Positions 15,340-24,392 of a stretch of DNA of 49,502 bases are shown here, piece by piece. A program made the position numbers and the translations under genes. Numbering within the stretch: position 1 is the stretch's first letter; every line of letters starts with the position of its first letter. Below the pieces are notes generated by a model. The model was not told the DNA's origin. It searched no databases and saw nothing but the letters and a program-made list of their open reading frames with translations. The DNA is from Bacteroidetes bacterium ADurb.Bin139 (GTDB taxonomy: Bacteria > Bacteroidota > Bacteroidia > Bacteroidales > UBA932), in NCBI GenBank assembly GCA_002070565.1, contig MWDM01000009.1:1-49502 (forward strand), written 5' to 3'.

Positions 15340-16521
15340 TTAATTTCGTTTGACAACCAGGATGGTGATGTCGTCGCTTTGCTCTTCTTCACCGGCAAAA
15401 CGGTTCACATCACCGGCTATGATCCGGCAAATCTGTGCCGGAGCATCTTTCCTGTCCATCACCTCTTTATTTCCAAGAACCTGCTCCTTGAGCAAGGTGT
15501 GAAGCGTCTGGAATCCGTATTCCTCCTGCTTCTGGTTGAACGCTTCGGTCACCCCGTCTGTATACAAGACCAGCGTGTCGTCTTTGAGGAAAGGGATGCT
15601 ATTGGTTTTGAATGAGTAACCGTCATAAACGCCCAGTACAATGTTATCGGTCACGGGAAACACTTCTGTGCTGCCGTCGTGACGCAGCAGTATGGGAGGG
15701 TTGTGCCCTGCATTTACATAATGGAGCGTATCTGTTTCCAGGTCCAGCATTCCGTAGAACACGGTTACGAACATGGAATTTACGCTTTCTGTACACAACA
15801 GGTGGTTGACATAGTTCATGCAGTCCTTTGGTGACATGCCTTTGAGCCCCGTTGCCCTGATCAGGGTCCTGCTCACAGCCATGAAGATAGCGGCCGGGAT
15901 GCCTTTCCCCGACACGTCCCCTATTACAAATCCCAGACGGTGGTCATCCATCATGAAATAATCATAGAAATCGCCGCCTATCTGTCTGGCAGCTTCCATG
16001 GATCCGTCAATGTAGGCCCATTCCAGTCCGGGGATGGGTTTGGGCATGATGGCCCTTTGTATTTCACGGGCCACCATCAGGTCATGTTCAATAGAGAGGA
16101 GTTTATCATGGTAGGCAAGTCCTTCCCTGACAATGTTCAATTCCCCGATAGTCTTTTCGAGGGTGATTTCCAGGTCGTTGAAATCGACCGGTTTGGTAAC
16201 GAAATCGAAGGCTCCCCGGTTCATGGCCGTGCGGATATTATCCATATCGCCGTAAGCAGAACAAATCACAGTCTTGAGCAGCGGGTTTTTCAATTCCCGC
16301 ACCTTGCTCAACAAGGTCAGGCCATCCATCTCGGGCATATTGATATCGCTCAGGATAACCCCGATATCGGGCACCTCTATGAGTTTGGCCAGGGCTTCAA
16401 GCCCATTGAAGGCAAAATGGAACTCATACTGGCCATTACGGATCTGTCGCCTGAATTTCTGGTGGATTACATATTGAAGATCCGTTTCGTCATCTACCAC
16501 TAAAATCTTTTCAGCTGCCAT
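15340..16521 (-). CDS. Response regulator with PP2C (SpoIIE/RsbU-type) phosphatase domain
   Basis: A 393-residue fusion. Residues 1-125 are a CheY-like receiver with the acidic pocket D10/D11, the phosphoacceptor D59 (ILSDINMPEMDG), S89 and K111. A short coiled linker (about 130-160) leads to a PP2C-type phosphatase with its metal ligands in QIGGDFYDYF (about D185), IGDVSGKGIPAA (about D203), LYTDGVTEAFN and the C-terminal SDDITILVVKR. Phosphorylation by the kinase encoded 9 bases upstream probably switches the phosphatase on or off. The RsbW-like gene 9 bases downstream suggests partner switching as the output, rather than DNA binding. Confidence 0.95.
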   Translation of the reverse strand: MAAEKILVVDDETDLQYVIHQKFRRQIRNGQYEFHFAFNGLEALAKLIEVPDIGVILSDINMPEMDGLTLLSKVRELKNPLLKTVICSAYGDMDNIRTAMNRGAFDFVTKPVDFNDLEITLEKTIGELNIVREGLAYHDKLLSIEHDLMVAREIQRAIMPKPIPGLEWAYIDGSMEAARQIGGDFYDYFMMDDHRLGFVIGDVSGKGIPAAIFMAVSRTLIRATGLKGMSPKDCMNYVNHLLCTESVNSMFVTVFYGMLDLETDTLHYVNAGHNPPILLRHDGSTEVFPVTDNIVLGVYDGYSFKTNSIPFLKDDTLVLYTDGVTEAFNQKQEEYGFQTLHTLLKEQVLGNKEVMDRKDAPAQICRIIAGDVNRFAGEEEQSDDITILVVKRN

Positions 16522-16530
16522 GAATTATTA

Positions 16531-18600
16531 TTATTTTATAGGGATTGTTACTATGAACTCTGCATATTCACCCTGTTGCGATTCCACTTGTATTTGCCCT
16601 CCGTGCACCTTCACAACAATATCGTAACTGAGTGACAGGCCGAGTCCTGTTCCTTTACCTGCAGGCTTTGTGGTAAAGAAAGGATCGAATATTTTTTTGA
16701 TGTTTTCGGGAGAGATGCCTTTCCCGTTATCACGGATACGCACTTCCAGAAAATTGCCCGCTTTGCGGCTGCTTACCCGTAGCGTTGGTGTCCACCCGGA
16801 AGGTTTGGAGGGACCGGCGTCCTTAACCGAATAGCAGGCATTGTTGATCAAATTCAGGAATACCCTGCTTAAGTCCTGCGGGACCACGCTGATCTGGGGA
16901 AGGTCTTTTTCCAGATCTTCCTCTATGGTGATGTTGAACGAGTTGTCCTGCGCCCTCATGCCGTGGTATCCCAGGGCTATGTCCTCGGTAAGCATGTTGT
17001 TGATATCGGTAAGCTGGAACTCTCCGCTCTTGCCCCTTGAATGGAGCAGCATTCCCTTGACTATGCTGTCTGCGCGTTTGCCATGTTCCAGGATCTTGGC
17101 GGCGTTCATGGACAAATCTCCCAGAATTTCGTTGACATAGGATTTGTCGTTTTCATTCATGGCTACCGGAGCAAGTGCTTCCTGAAGTTCTTTGGCAAGA
17201 TCTACCGATAATTCCGAGAAATTGTTGATGAAATTGAGCGGATTCTTGATCTCATGCGCCACGCCGGCTGTCAACTGTCCCAGGGATGCCATTTTTTCCG
17301 ACTGGACCAGTAAGTCCTGTGCCTCTACCAGCTGTGCTGTACGTTCCTTAACACGGTCTTCCAGTGTTTTATGTGCCTGGTCGATTTCATACATCATAAC
17401 AGAGAAGGAATTGGCCAGTTCGCCAATTTCATCGTTCGAAGACAATTCGGGCACGGCCCTGGTGTAGTCGCCGCTTTCGGCAACAGATTTGGTATAGCGT
17501 GTGAGTTTTACGATGGGCAGGGTCAGCACCCTGGTGATAATAAAGACAAATCCGAATAAAATAAAGAGTGAAAACAGACCCACCAGGATCAGGATGGTGT
17601 TCAGGCTGCGCACCTGGGCAAGTGCCTCGTCCCGCGGATAAATCAGGGCCAGCGACCAACGGTTTGCACGGATGGGCACATAAGCGAACCAGGCTTTTTC
17701 TTCCCAATCCGGGAACATAAAGGAATCCATGAAAAGGCCGCTTTCGCCGGCCAGCATTTTGCGGTAGACGTTGAATTGCTGGTAGCGGATGGTGTCTGCT
17801 TCTGCCGTGGAGAGGTCTTTATTGCTTACAATCCAGTCATCCATGGCAGAAAAGATGGTTTCGTTCATCCTAAGTCGCGGGTCTGGGTGATACACATACC
17901 GGCCGCTGTTGGTGATCAAAAATCCGTAACCGGTCTGGTAAACAGCCAGTGATTCCATAAGGTTGTTGATCCAGCGGAGCGAAATATCCACCGTAGTCAC
18001 GCCGGCAACTACCCGTTTCCCGTCCCGTTGTGTGAAAAAGGGAACGGAATAGGTTATCATGAGCACGTCCTCCTGCCCGGCTGAAGTTTCGTGATAGGGG
18101 TCTGACCAGTAGGGTTCCTGCAATTGTACAGGAATAATGTACCAGTCTTCCATGAAATAGTTGTTTCCACCTTCAAAAAGAAACGTGGATTTTACCACGG
18201 AATCTTCTCTGTAAACATAAGGTGCCATGTGTGGCTGACCTTTGTATACGCCAGGTTCAAAGGCAATGGTCGCGCCAAAGACATCGGGATTTTCAAGGAG
18301 CATGGATTCCAGCATCCGGCTTAGGTTAACGGAAGACCAGTCTTCCACCTGATTCAGCTGTGAGGCCATTACGGTGGGGATCCTCTGCGCAGAGGCAAAA
18401 ACCTGATTGATGTTTCCGGCAAATTCCTCTGCCTGGTGTTGTGCTTTTTCCAGGATCACGGCCGTCATGTGTCTTTTGGACGAGGTGTAGTTCAGTCCCA
18501 GGATAATGACAAGGATCACCACAGTTCCCGCAAACACATACCTGGCGATGGTGTAGGATATGCTTTTCCTTTTTTTAAAGGTCTGCGATGAATGTTTCAT
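16531..18600 (-). CDS. Cache-HAMP sensor histidine kinase
   Basis: A 689-residue inner-membrane kinase. Two membrane helices (about residues 21-38 and 333-360) enclose a dCache-type periplasmic sensor of nearly 300 residues, including DVFGATIAFEPGVYKG and WSDPYHETSAGQEDVLMITY. A HAMP linker (about 360-410) and a short coiled coil follow. The kinase core has the H-box GVAHEIKNPLNF (His 449), N-box NLINNACYS (about 587), G1 DNGKGIS and G2 GKGTGLGLSLS. There is no attached receiver, so its partner is probably the receiver-PP2C protein encoded 9 bases downstream. The ATG at 18600 lies inside the end of the binding-protein gene (26-base overlap), pointing to coupled translation. Confidence 0.95.
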   Translation of the reverse strand: MKHSSQTFKKRKSISYTIARYVFAGTVVILVIILGLNYTSSKRHMTAVILEKAQHQAEEFAGNINQVFASAQRIPTVMASQLNQVEDWSSVNLSRMLESMLLENPDVFGATIAFEPGVYKGQPHMAPYVYREDSVVKSTFLFEGGNNYFMEDWYIIPVQLQEPYWSDPYHETSAGQEDVLMITYSVPFFTQRDGKRVVAGVTTVDISLRWINNLMESLAVYQTGYGFLITNSGRYVYHPDPRLRMNETIFSAMDDWIVSNKDLSTAEADTIRYQQFNVYRKMLAGESGLFMDSFMFPDWEEKAWFAYVPIRANRWSLALIYPRDEALAQVRSLNTILILVGLFSLFILFGFVFIITRVLTLPIVKLTRYTKSVAESGDYTRAVPELSSNDEIGELANSFSVMMYEIDQAHKTLEDRVKERTAQLVEAQDLLVQSEKMASLGQLTAGVAHEIKNPLNFINNFSELSVDLAKELQEALAPVAMNENDKSYVNEILGDLSMNAAKILEHGKRADSIVKGMLLHSRGKSGEFQLTDINNMLTEDIALGYHGMRAQDNSFNITIEEDLEKDLPQISVVPQDLSRVFLNLINNACYSVKDAGPSKPSGWTPTLRVSSRKAGNFLEVRIRDNGKGISPENIKKIFDPFFTTKPAGKGTGLGLSLSYDIVVKVHGGQIQVESQQGEYAEFIVTIPIK

Positions 18601-19531
18601 AAGGAGGGATGGATTTGATGAAATTACGCTCCAGGAGTACAGATCCCACAAAATTATAAGCATGTACCGGGAGCGTCGTTTCTATTTTCCTGGTTTGGGG
18701 GTGGACCAGGAGTTCGCGAAAGCAGTTGAGCATCCAGCGCTGGTGTGCACGGCTGAACGGTACCCCTGCTTTATTGCAGGCTTTTTCAAGAATATCAAGC
18801 GTTCCTTCCACATCGTTAAAGGCGGCCATCCATCCACGAATCGATGCTTCGACAAATTTTTTACACACCCCGGGCCGGTTCCAGGCCAGTTTTTCGTTCA
18901 CATAGATTCCATCTTCGGGGAAATTCATTCCGTAATCACTCATACGGAATATGTTCAGGTCTTCTTCCCTGACGCCGGCACTTAGAATTTCATGGTATTC
19001 GTTGTACCACATTGCCATACATACATCTATACCACCGCGAAGAAACAGGTTTATGGAATTGTTGATGATTATGATATTCATCTCTATGTTGTTCCTTTTG
19101 AGGAGGCTTAAAGGCTGCAGCTCAAAATCCCCGCTCCATATGCCGATTTTCTTCCCGCTGAAGTCTTCCAGTCTGTCCACACCCCTGCCTTTGTGACTTA
19201 TAAGCATCAGGGCAGAACTCTGGTTGGTCTGTGCCAGGAGCTGCAATGGCACTTTTGCTTCCTTAAGTTGCATGGCTGTGGAGAGCCAGAGGGTGGCAAA
19301 ATCGAAATCTCCGGTTTTGATGATATGGGAAGACGGGGTGGTGACAGTCCCGTTGATTATTTCTATGTTCAGGCCAAGCTCGTTGTAGAAACCTTTTTCC
19401 CGGGCATAGTAATAACCTGCAAACTGAGCCTGCGGATACCAGTGCAGAAGGAGTCTGTAGGTGTCCTTTTGGGCGGTGGCCGGAGAGGCAACCAATAGCA
19501 GGATAAGGAAAGGTAATAAATAAAGTTTCAT
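18575..19531 (-). CDS. NMT1/THI5-type periplasmic binding protein
   Basis: A 318-residue exported protein with a signal peptide (MKLYLLPFLILLLVASPATAQ). The mature part reads LLLHWYPQAQFAGYYYAREK, a close match to the NMT1/THI5 family of substrate-binding proteins, which bind pyrimidine precursors of thiamine, sulfonates and similar small molecules. Further family marks are GDFDFATLWLSTAMQL, the GKKIGIWSGDFE hinge segment, and an RPGVCKKFVEASIRGW helix. No ABC permease or ATPase gene is next to it. It overlaps the histidine kinase gene instead, and so is probably a ligand receptor that reports to the kinase sensor domain, in the manner of LuxP-LuxQ or SsuA-like sensors. Confidence 0.9.
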   Translation of the reverse strand: MKLYLLPFLILLLVASPATAQKDTYRLLLHWYPQAQFAGYYYAREKGFYNELGLNIEIINGTVTTPSSHIIKTGDFDFATLWLSTAMQLKEAKVPLQLLAQTNQSSALMLISHKGRGVDRLEDFSGKKIGIWSGDFELQPLSLLKRNNIEMNIIIINNSINLFLRGGIDVCMAMWYNEYHEILSAGVREEDLNIFRMSDYGMNFPEDGIYVNEKLAWNRPGVCKKFVEASIRGWMAAFNDVEGTLDILEKACNKAGVPFSRAHQRWMLNCFRELLVHPQTRKIETTLPVHAYNFVGSVLLERNFIKSIPPYETFIADL

Positions 19532-19556
19532 AAGACCGGAAAGCTTTATATTGACA

Positions 19557-19593
19557 CAAATGTAACAAAATTAGGATTCACGTTCTATCTTTG
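19557..19593. promoter_or_regulatory. Divergent promoters between the binding-protein operon and the dipeptidase gene
   Basis: The minus strand carries two -7 boxes, TACATTTG (19557-19564) and TAATTTTG (19566-19573), for the signalling operon. The plus strand carries TATCTTTG at 19586-19593, only 4 bases before the dipeptidase ATG at 19598, which predicts a transcript start at or next to the start codon. No TTTG element at the usual -33 position was seen for either direction. Confidence 0.55.
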
Positions 19594-19597
19594 CAGT

Positions 19598-20656
19598 ATG
19601 AAACTTCTTTTTCTTTTCTGTCTGCTGGCTCAATCGCCCATAACTGATTCTCTGGATATTAAGGTTGAACGCCTGCATGATTCCATCCTTTCTGTGGATA
19701 CACACAATGATTTTGCCATGGCGCTGGCTTTTCCCGAGCGGCGATCCACGGTGACAAAAGGTCAGGTTTCCTTTGAGCTCATGAAAAAAGGCCGCCTGGA
19801 TGCTGCTTTTTTCGCTGCCTATCAGGATCAGGGGCCATGTACCCCGGAGGGTCATGAAAGGGCTAAATATTTGGCCGACAGTATGCTGCGCTCATTGCAC
19901 AAGTACGCTGCAGAACACGGGCAAATGGGTGGTATGGCATACAGAGCCGGGGATGTAAAGGCACTTAAGGAGCAAGGCAGGGCAGCAATGTTGCTTTCCA
20001 TAGAAAATGCCTATTGCCTGGGTCAGGACATTTCACTGGTGGAGCATTATTACAGGATGGGTGTAAGAATGATAGGCCTCACCCACAACGGCAACAACTG
20101 TGTGGCCGATGCTGCGATGGACAGCCTGGAAATACACGGAGGGCTTTCGCCCTTTGGCTACCAGGTCATACAGGAAATGAACCGCCTGGGAATGATAGTG
20201 GATGTTTCCCATGCATCGCGTAAAACATGCCTTCAGGCTGTGCAGGCAAGCCGTACGCCGGTTATGGCAAGTCATTCCGGAGTCTACAACCTGAAAGAGA
20301 CCCCAAGAAACCTTACAGATGAAGAAATCCTTGCCATAGCAGGAAAAGGCGGTCTGATACAGATATCCATAGGCCGGTATTTCCTTTCATATCAGCCCAA
20401 GGCTGAAGTAGGGCTGGAGCACCTGCTGGAACATATTAAATATGTGGCAGACCTGGCAGGTATCGACCATGTGGGCATTGGCAGCGATTTTGACGGAGGT
20501 GGGGGTATTGTGGGTGTAGAGGATATGGGAAAGATGAAAGCCATAACCCGGGCCCTCCTGGAGCAGGGATATTCCGAGGGGGATATCGGCAAATTGTGGG
20601 GTGGCAACGTGTTGCGTCTGATGGAGGAGGTTGCCCGGAATGCAGGCAGTTTCTAA
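19598..20656 (+). CDS. Membrane dipeptidase, peptidase family M19
   Basis: A 352-residue zinc dipeptidase of the renal-dipeptidase type. It opens with a short signal sequence (MKLLFLFCLLAQSPITD), so it acts outside the cytoplasm. Zinc ligands follow in order: the H-x-D of DTHNDFA (about residue 36), the Glu of LLSIENAY, and histidines in IVDVSHASRKT and MASHSGVYN. The C-terminal GIGSDFDGGGG loop is also typical. M19 enzymes split dipeptides, including D-containing or cysteinyl ones. The -7 promoter box lies 4 bases before the ATG, so the mRNA may have no leader. The S9 peptidase further left and this enzyme both fit peptide scavenging. Confidence 0.95.
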   Translation: MKLLFLFCLLAQSPITDSLDIKVERLHDSILSVDTHNDFAMALAFPERRSTVTKGQVSFELMKKGRLDAAFFAAYQDQGPCTPEGHERAKYLADSMLRSLHKYAAEHGQMGGMAYRAGDVKALKEQGRAAMLLSIENAYCLGQDISLVEHYYRMGVRMIGLTHNGNNCVADAAMDSLEIHGGLSPFGYQVIQEMNRLGMIVDVSHASRKTCLQAVQASRTPVMASHSGVYNLKETPRNLTDEEILAIAGKGGLIQISIGRYFLSYQPKAEVGLEHLLEHIKYVADLAGIDHVGIGSDFDGGGGIVGVEDMGKMKAITRALLEQGYSEGDIGKLWGGNVLRLMEEVARNAGSF

Positions 20657-20685
20657 CATTTTTCAATTTCTTTTGTTCATAAATT

Positions 20686-20716
20686 TTTGTAAATCAGAAA
20701 TTAAGTTCTATCTTTG
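20686..20716 (+). promoter_or_regulatory. Perfect Bacteroidota promoter and leader ahead of the ribosomal operon
   Basis: TTTG (20686-20689), exactly 19 bases, then TATCTTTG (20709-20716): a full consensus match. It lies between the dipeptidase stop (20656) and rplP (20845). The predicted leader of about 120 bases (to 20844) contains no gene and only a weak ACGTT/AACGT inverted repeat near 20816-20830. This promoter probably drives all genes to the terminator at 31604-31646. Confidence 0.85.
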
Positions 20717-20844
20717 CAACCCGCAATTTTAGACTAGATTGTTTCTAATAAATTGCAAGACAAAGGGTTACAAAGTGGACTCCCTTAAATTAGCACCGAA
20801 GCAACAAACCATATTTACGTTACGTTAAACGTTTAGAAAAAGCA

Positions 20845-21270
20845 ATGTTACAACCTAAAAAAACCAAGTTCAGAAGGCAACAGAAAGGCCGTATGAAAGG
20901 GGTTGCCCAGAGAGGAACCCAGCTTGCCTTTGGTTCTTTCGGAATCAAGACAATGGAGTCCTGCTGGCTGACCGGCAACCAGATCGAGGCGGCACGTCAG
21001 GCAGTGACACGTCATATGAAACGTGAAGGACAGATCTGGATCCGAATATTTCCGGACAAGCCTTTTACAAAAAAACCTGCTGAAGTCCGTATGGGTAAAG
21101 GGAAAGGTGCTCCAGAAGGATTTGTCTGCCCCGTTACTCCCGGCAGGCTCCTGATAGAAGTGGAAGGTGTTCCCTTTGAAATTGCAAAGGAAGCCCTCCG
21201 TCTGGGTGCCCAAAAGCTGCCTGTGACCACCAAGTTTGTGGTCCGCAGGGATTATGTAGAACAAAATTAG
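20845..21270 (+). CDS. rplP: 50S ribosomal protein L16
   Basis: A 141-residue protein of the large subunit that sits near the A-site tRNA. It opens [19 protein letters not shown] and holds the signature [20 protein letters not shown] and the [12 protein letters not shown] loop. It is the first gene of the cluster here, although rpsC and rplV normally lie directly before it. The gene upstream is the unrelated dipeptidase gene, and a full promoter fills the gap. Confidence 0.97.
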   Translation: MLQPKKTKFRRQQKGRMKGVAQRGTQLAFGSFGIKTMESCWLTGNQIEAARQAVTRHMKREGQIWIRIFPDKPFTKKPAEVRMGKGKGAPEGFVCPVTPGRLLIEVEGVPFEIAKEALRLGAQKLPVTTKFVVRRDYVEQN

Positions 21271-21280
21271 TTTAACAACA

Positions 21281-21481
21281 ATGAAAGCACCTGAAATACG
21301 CGAGTTATCTGTGAAAGATCTAAGCGATCGTATTGAGGCGGAAAAAGCCGGTTTGCTTCGTCTTAAAATGAACCACTCCATCTCTCCCGTAGATGATTTG
21401 TCACAAATAAAAAAAGCACGCCGCAATATTGCCCGGATGCTTACTATTTTGAGTGAAAAACAAACCAAACAGAATCTATAA
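21281..21481 (+). CDS. rpmC: 50S ribosomal protein L29
   Basis: A 66-residue two-helix protein near the polypeptide exit tunnel that contacts SRP and trigger factor. The start MKAPEIRELSVKDLSDRIEA and the conserved LRLKMNHSISPVDDLSQIKK segment identify it, with the family R-x-x-IAR (ARRNIARMLTIL) in the second helix. It lies 10 bases after rplP and 10 before rpsQ. Confidence 0.95.
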   Translation: MKAPEIRELSVKDLSDRIEAEKAGLLRLKMNHSISPVDDLSQIKKARRNIARMLTILSEKQTKQNL

Positions 21482-21491
21482 TTATTGATTC

Positions 21492-21746
21492 ATGGAAAGA
21501 AATCTTAGAAAAGAAAGAACGGGATTGGTGGTCAGCAACAAAATGGATAAGTCCATTGTGGTTGCTGTAAACCGGAAGGTAAAACATCCCATATACGGTA
21601 AGTTTGTGAATAAAACCACCAAATTCGTTGCCCACGACCAAAACAACGAATGCAGCGAGGGTGATACCGTACGCATTATGGAAACGCGGCCTTTGAGCAA
21701 GACAAAGTGCTGGCGTTTGGTTGAAATCATTGAAAAAGTGAAATAG
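21492..21746 (+). CDS. rpsQ: 30S ribosomal protein S17
   Basis: An 84-residue primary 16S rRNA-binding protein. It shows [21 protein letters not shown], the [18 protein letters not shown] strand and the [20 protein letters not shown] signature, all standard. The stop is followed two bases later by rplN. Confidence 0.96.
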   Translation: MERNLRKERTGLVVSNKMDKSIVVAVNRKVKHPIYGKFVNKTTKFVAHDQNNECSEGDTVRIMETRPLSKTKCWRLVEIIEKVK

Positions 21747-21748
21747 CC

Positions 21749-22117
21749 ATGATACAGCAAGAATCACGTTTACTGGTGGCCGACAACAGCGGGGCAAAGG
21801 AAGTCCTTTGTATCCGCGTACTGGGGGGCACAAAACGCAGGTATGCGCGTATTGGCGATACCATAATAGTTTCGGTCAAAAGCGCCATCCCGGGCGGAGG
21901 GGAAGCCAAGAAGGGTTCTGTCTCCAAGGCTGTGGTGGTTAGAACTAAAAAAGAAATCCGTCGTCCGGATGGATCTTATATCCGTTTTGATGACAATGCC
22001 TGTGTTTTGCTCAGCAATACCGGAGAGTTGCGCGGAACGCGCATATTTGGCCCGGTAGCCAGGGAACTCAGGGATCGTTATATGAAGATTGTCTCACTGG
22101 CCCCGGAGGTATTATAG
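21749..22117 (+). CDS. rplN: 50S ribosomal protein L14
   Basis: A 122-residue protein at the subunit interface. The start [20 protein letters not shown] and the family features [21 protein letters not shown] and [14 protein letters not shown] are complete, with the usual end [10 protein letters not shown]. Normal position between rpsQ and rplX. Confidence 0.97.
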   Translation: MIQQESRLLVADNSGAKEVLCIRVLGGTKRRYARIGDTIIVSVKSAIPGGGEAKKGSVSKAVVVRTKKEIRRPDGSYIRFDDNACVLLSNTGELRGTRIFGPVARELRDRYMKIVSLAPEVL

Positions 22118-22127
22118 GAATTGAGTT

Positions 22128-22451
22128 ATGAGTACAAAATTACACATCAGGAAAGGAGACACGGTGTTTGTTAATACCGGTGAAGATAAGGGAAAGACGG
22201 GAAGGGTGCTCGAGGTAAGGCCCAAGGAACAGCGTGCCATAGTTGAAGGAATCAGGATGATAAGCAAGCACACCAAACCATCGGCAAAAAGTCCCCAGGG
22301 TGGCATTATCAAGAAGGAAGGAGCCATTCATATATCCAATCTGCAGGTGGTGGATCCCTCCAAGGGAGGTCCCACGCGTATTGGACGCCGGCTCAACAGC
22401 CAGGGAAAATTAGTACGTTATGCTAAAAAATCGGGAGAGGAGATCAAATAA
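22128..22451 (+). CDS. rplX: 50S ribosomal protein L24
   Basis: A 107-residue assembly-initiator protein. The KOW motif [19 protein letters not shown] occupies the N-terminus, followed by the NxxxKHxKPS-type segment [16 protein letters not shown]. The stop overlaps the rplE start codon by one base (TAATG), so translation of the two is probably coupled. Confidence 0.96.
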   Translation: MSTKLHIRKGDTVFVNTGEDKGKTGRVLEVRPKEQRAIVEGIRMISKHTKPSAKSPQGGIIKKEGAIHISNLQVVDPSKGGPTRIGRRLNSQGKLVRYAKKSGEEIK

Positions 22452-23056
22452 TGGCAAAGGCAGTTAAAAAACAGCAACAGGCCCCTGTAGTGGTTAAAGG
22501 TTATGTTCCCACACTGCAGAAAAAGTACAGGGAAGAGATTGTTCCCAGGCTGATGAAAGAATTTGGTTTCACCTCGGTTATGCAGGTTCCCAAGCTTGAA
22601 AAGATAGTTCTGAACGAAGGCGTGGGCTCGGCAACGGCGGACAAAAAGCTTATAGAGGTGGCCCAGGGCGAATTGACCCTGATCACAGGTCAGAAAGCGG
22701 TGCAGACCTTTTCAAAAAAGGACATTTCCAACTTCAAGCTCAGGAGGGGCATGCCCATTGGGGTAAAAGTCACGCTTCGCTCGGCAAAAATGTATGAGTT
22801 CCTGGACCGGCTGGTTTCAATAGCATTACCGCGTATTCGCGATTTTAAAGGAATCACGGAAAAATTTGACGGTAGGGGCAATTATACGCTCGGGATCAAG
22901 GAACAGATCATTTTCCCCGAGATTGATATTGACAAGATTTCCAAAATCCTGGGGATAGAGATCACTTTCGTCACATCCAGCAGCAAGGATGAAGAAGCTT
23001 TCGCCCTGCTCAGGGAATTTGGTTTACCCTTTAAAAACATTAAAAAAGAACAATAG
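22451..23056 (+). CDS. rplE: 50S ribosomal protein L5
   Basis: A 201-residue 5S rRNA-binding protein. Its start is extended by a short basic stretch ([20 protein letters not shown]) before the core [15 protein letters not shown]. Family marks: [32 protein letters not shown] and the IRDFKGIT segment. The stop abuts the rpsN ATG with no gap. Confidence 0.96.
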   Translation: MAKAVKKQQQAPVVVKGYVPTLQKKYREEIVPRLMKEFGFTSVMQVPKLEKIVLNEGVGSATADKKLIEVAQGELTLITGQKAVQTFSKKDISNFKLRRGMPIGVKVTLRSAKMYEFLDRLVSIALPRIRDFKGITEKFDGRGNYTLGIKEQIIFPEIDIDKISKILGIEITFVTSSSKDEEAFALLREFGLPFKNIKKEQ

Positions 23057-23326
23057 ATGGCAAAAGAATCAATGAAAGCACGCGAGGTCAAGCGCGCCCG
23101 TCTGGTAGCCAGGTATGCAGAGAAGAGAAAAGCCCTGAAAGAGGCTGGTGATTGGAGCGGATTGGCAAAACTACCCAGGAACTCCAGCCCCGTACGCTTG
23201 CACAACCGTTGTTCCATTACAGGCAGGCCTAAAGGCTACATGCGGGACTTTGGCATTTCCCGCATTCAGTTCCGCGAAATGGCAAGCAACGGACTCATCC
23301 CCGGTGTACGTAAGGCAAGCTGGTAA
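23057..23326 (+). CDS. rpsN: 30S ribosomal protein S14, zinc-free form
   Basis: An 89-residue protein of the small-subunit head. It begins [20 protein letters not shown] and ends with the family signature [20 protein letters not shown] and [11 protein letters not shown]. The long form without the two CxxC zinc pairs is used: only one cysteine (RCSITGRP) is present. An 82-base gap follows before rpsH, the longest gap in this part of the operon. Confidence 0.96.
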   Translation: MAKESMKAREVKRARLVARYAEKRKALKEAGDWSGLAKLPRNSSPVRLHNRCSITGRPKGYMRDFGISRIQFREMASNGLIPGVRKASW

Positions 23327-23408
23327 AAAGGCCCTGAACCGGCCATACATATATATTATTGGATATCGGGCAATTTATTGCCGAAAACAAATTTTAAAAA
23401 CATTAATT

Positions 23409-23804
23409 ATGACTGATCCAATAGCAGATTATCTGACAAGGATTCGTAATGCGGTGAATGCAGGACACAAGATCGTGGAAATTCCCGCATCCAGGGTAAA
23501 AACGGAACTCACCCGTATTTTACACGAAAAGGGGTATATTCTCAGTTACAGGATTGAAGAAGGAAAACCCTCCAACACCATCAAGATCGCACTTAAGTAC
23601 CATCCGGAGACAAAACGCCCGGCTATTAAAAAGCTTATCCGCGTTTCAAGTCCCGGTTTGCGTCGTTATACCAATGTGGACAATATGCCCCGGGTACTTA
23701 ATGGCCTGGGTATTGCCATCATATCCACATCCAAAGGCATTATTACCGACAAGGAAGCTAAAACACTGAACGTTGGCGGTGAAATTATGTGTTACGTATA
23801 TTAA
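23409..23804 (+). CDS. rpsH: 30S ribosomal protein S8
   Basis: A 131-residue 16S rRNA-binding protein and, in other bacteria, translational repressor of its own operon. The start MTDPIADYLTRIRNAVNAGH fixes the ATG at 23409, although the frame is open further upstream into rpsN. The end is the S8 signature STSKGIITDKEAKTLNVGGE, with the final CYVY. An autoregulatory site was not identified. Confidence 0.97.
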   Translation: MTDPIADYLTRIRNAVNAGHKIVEIPASRVKTELTRILHEKGYILSYRIEEGKPSNTIKIALKYHPETKRPAIKKLIRVSSPGLRRYTNVDNMPRVLNGLGIAIISTSKGIITDKEAKTLNVGGEIMCYVY

Positions 23805-23817
23805 TTAACAAAATAAT

Positions 23818-24378
23818 ATGTCACGAATAGGAAAACTCCCTGTAAACCTGCCAAAAGGCGTGAGCGTATCTATAGGCGCGGGCAATTTGGTTGTGGTGAA
23901 AGGCCCTCTCGGAGAACTGAAACAAAAAGTAGATCCGGACATCAAGGTGTCGGTGGAGGGGACAGAGCTTAAGGTGGAACGTCCTACAAACCAGCCGCGC
24001 CACAGGTCAATGCACGGTTTGTATCGTGCACTGATCCACAACATGGTCGTTGGTGTATCTACGGGTTTCTCCATTAAACAGGAACTTGTAGGCGTGGGTT
24101 ACCGCGTAGAAGCAAAAGGTCAAATGCTGGAATTCAATCTGGGTTATTCCCATGATATCCATTTCATGCTACCCAAAGAAGTTAAGGCTACGGTTGAAAT
24201 CGCCCGTAAAGGGGCCAATCCGGTCCTGACCCTTACAAGCCACGACAAACAGCTGCTTGGAACAATAGCTGCCAAGATACGCTCGCTGCGTGCTCCCGAA
24301 CCATACAAGGGCAAGGGTATCAAATTTGTAGATGAACAAATTCGCCGTAAAACCGGTAAATCCGCAGGAGCTAAATAG
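23818..24378 (+). CDS. rplF: 50S ribosomal protein L6
   Basis: A 186-residue protein made of two similar domains near the sarcin-ricin loop. It opens [18 protein letters not shown], carries [19 protein letters not shown] at the domain junction, and ends in the signature [20 protein letters not shown]. Standard position, 13 bases after rpsH and 14 before rplR. Confidence 0.97.
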   Translation: MSRIGKLPVNLPKGVSVSIGAGNLVVVKGPLGELKQKVDPDIKVSVEGTELKVERPTNQPRHRSMHGLYRALIHNMVVGVSTGFSIKQELVGVGYRVEAKGQMLEFNLGYSHDIHFMLPKEVKATVEIARKGANPVLTLTSHDKQLLGTIAAKIRSLRAPEPYKGKGIKFVDEQIRRKTGKSAGAK

Positions 24379-24392
24379 TAGGAGGTGAAATT

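Noticed and set aside
23148..23408. An extended N-terminus for rpsH
   Set aside because: The frame is open upstream through rpsN, but the S8 family start MTDPIADYLTRIRN fixes the start at 23409.
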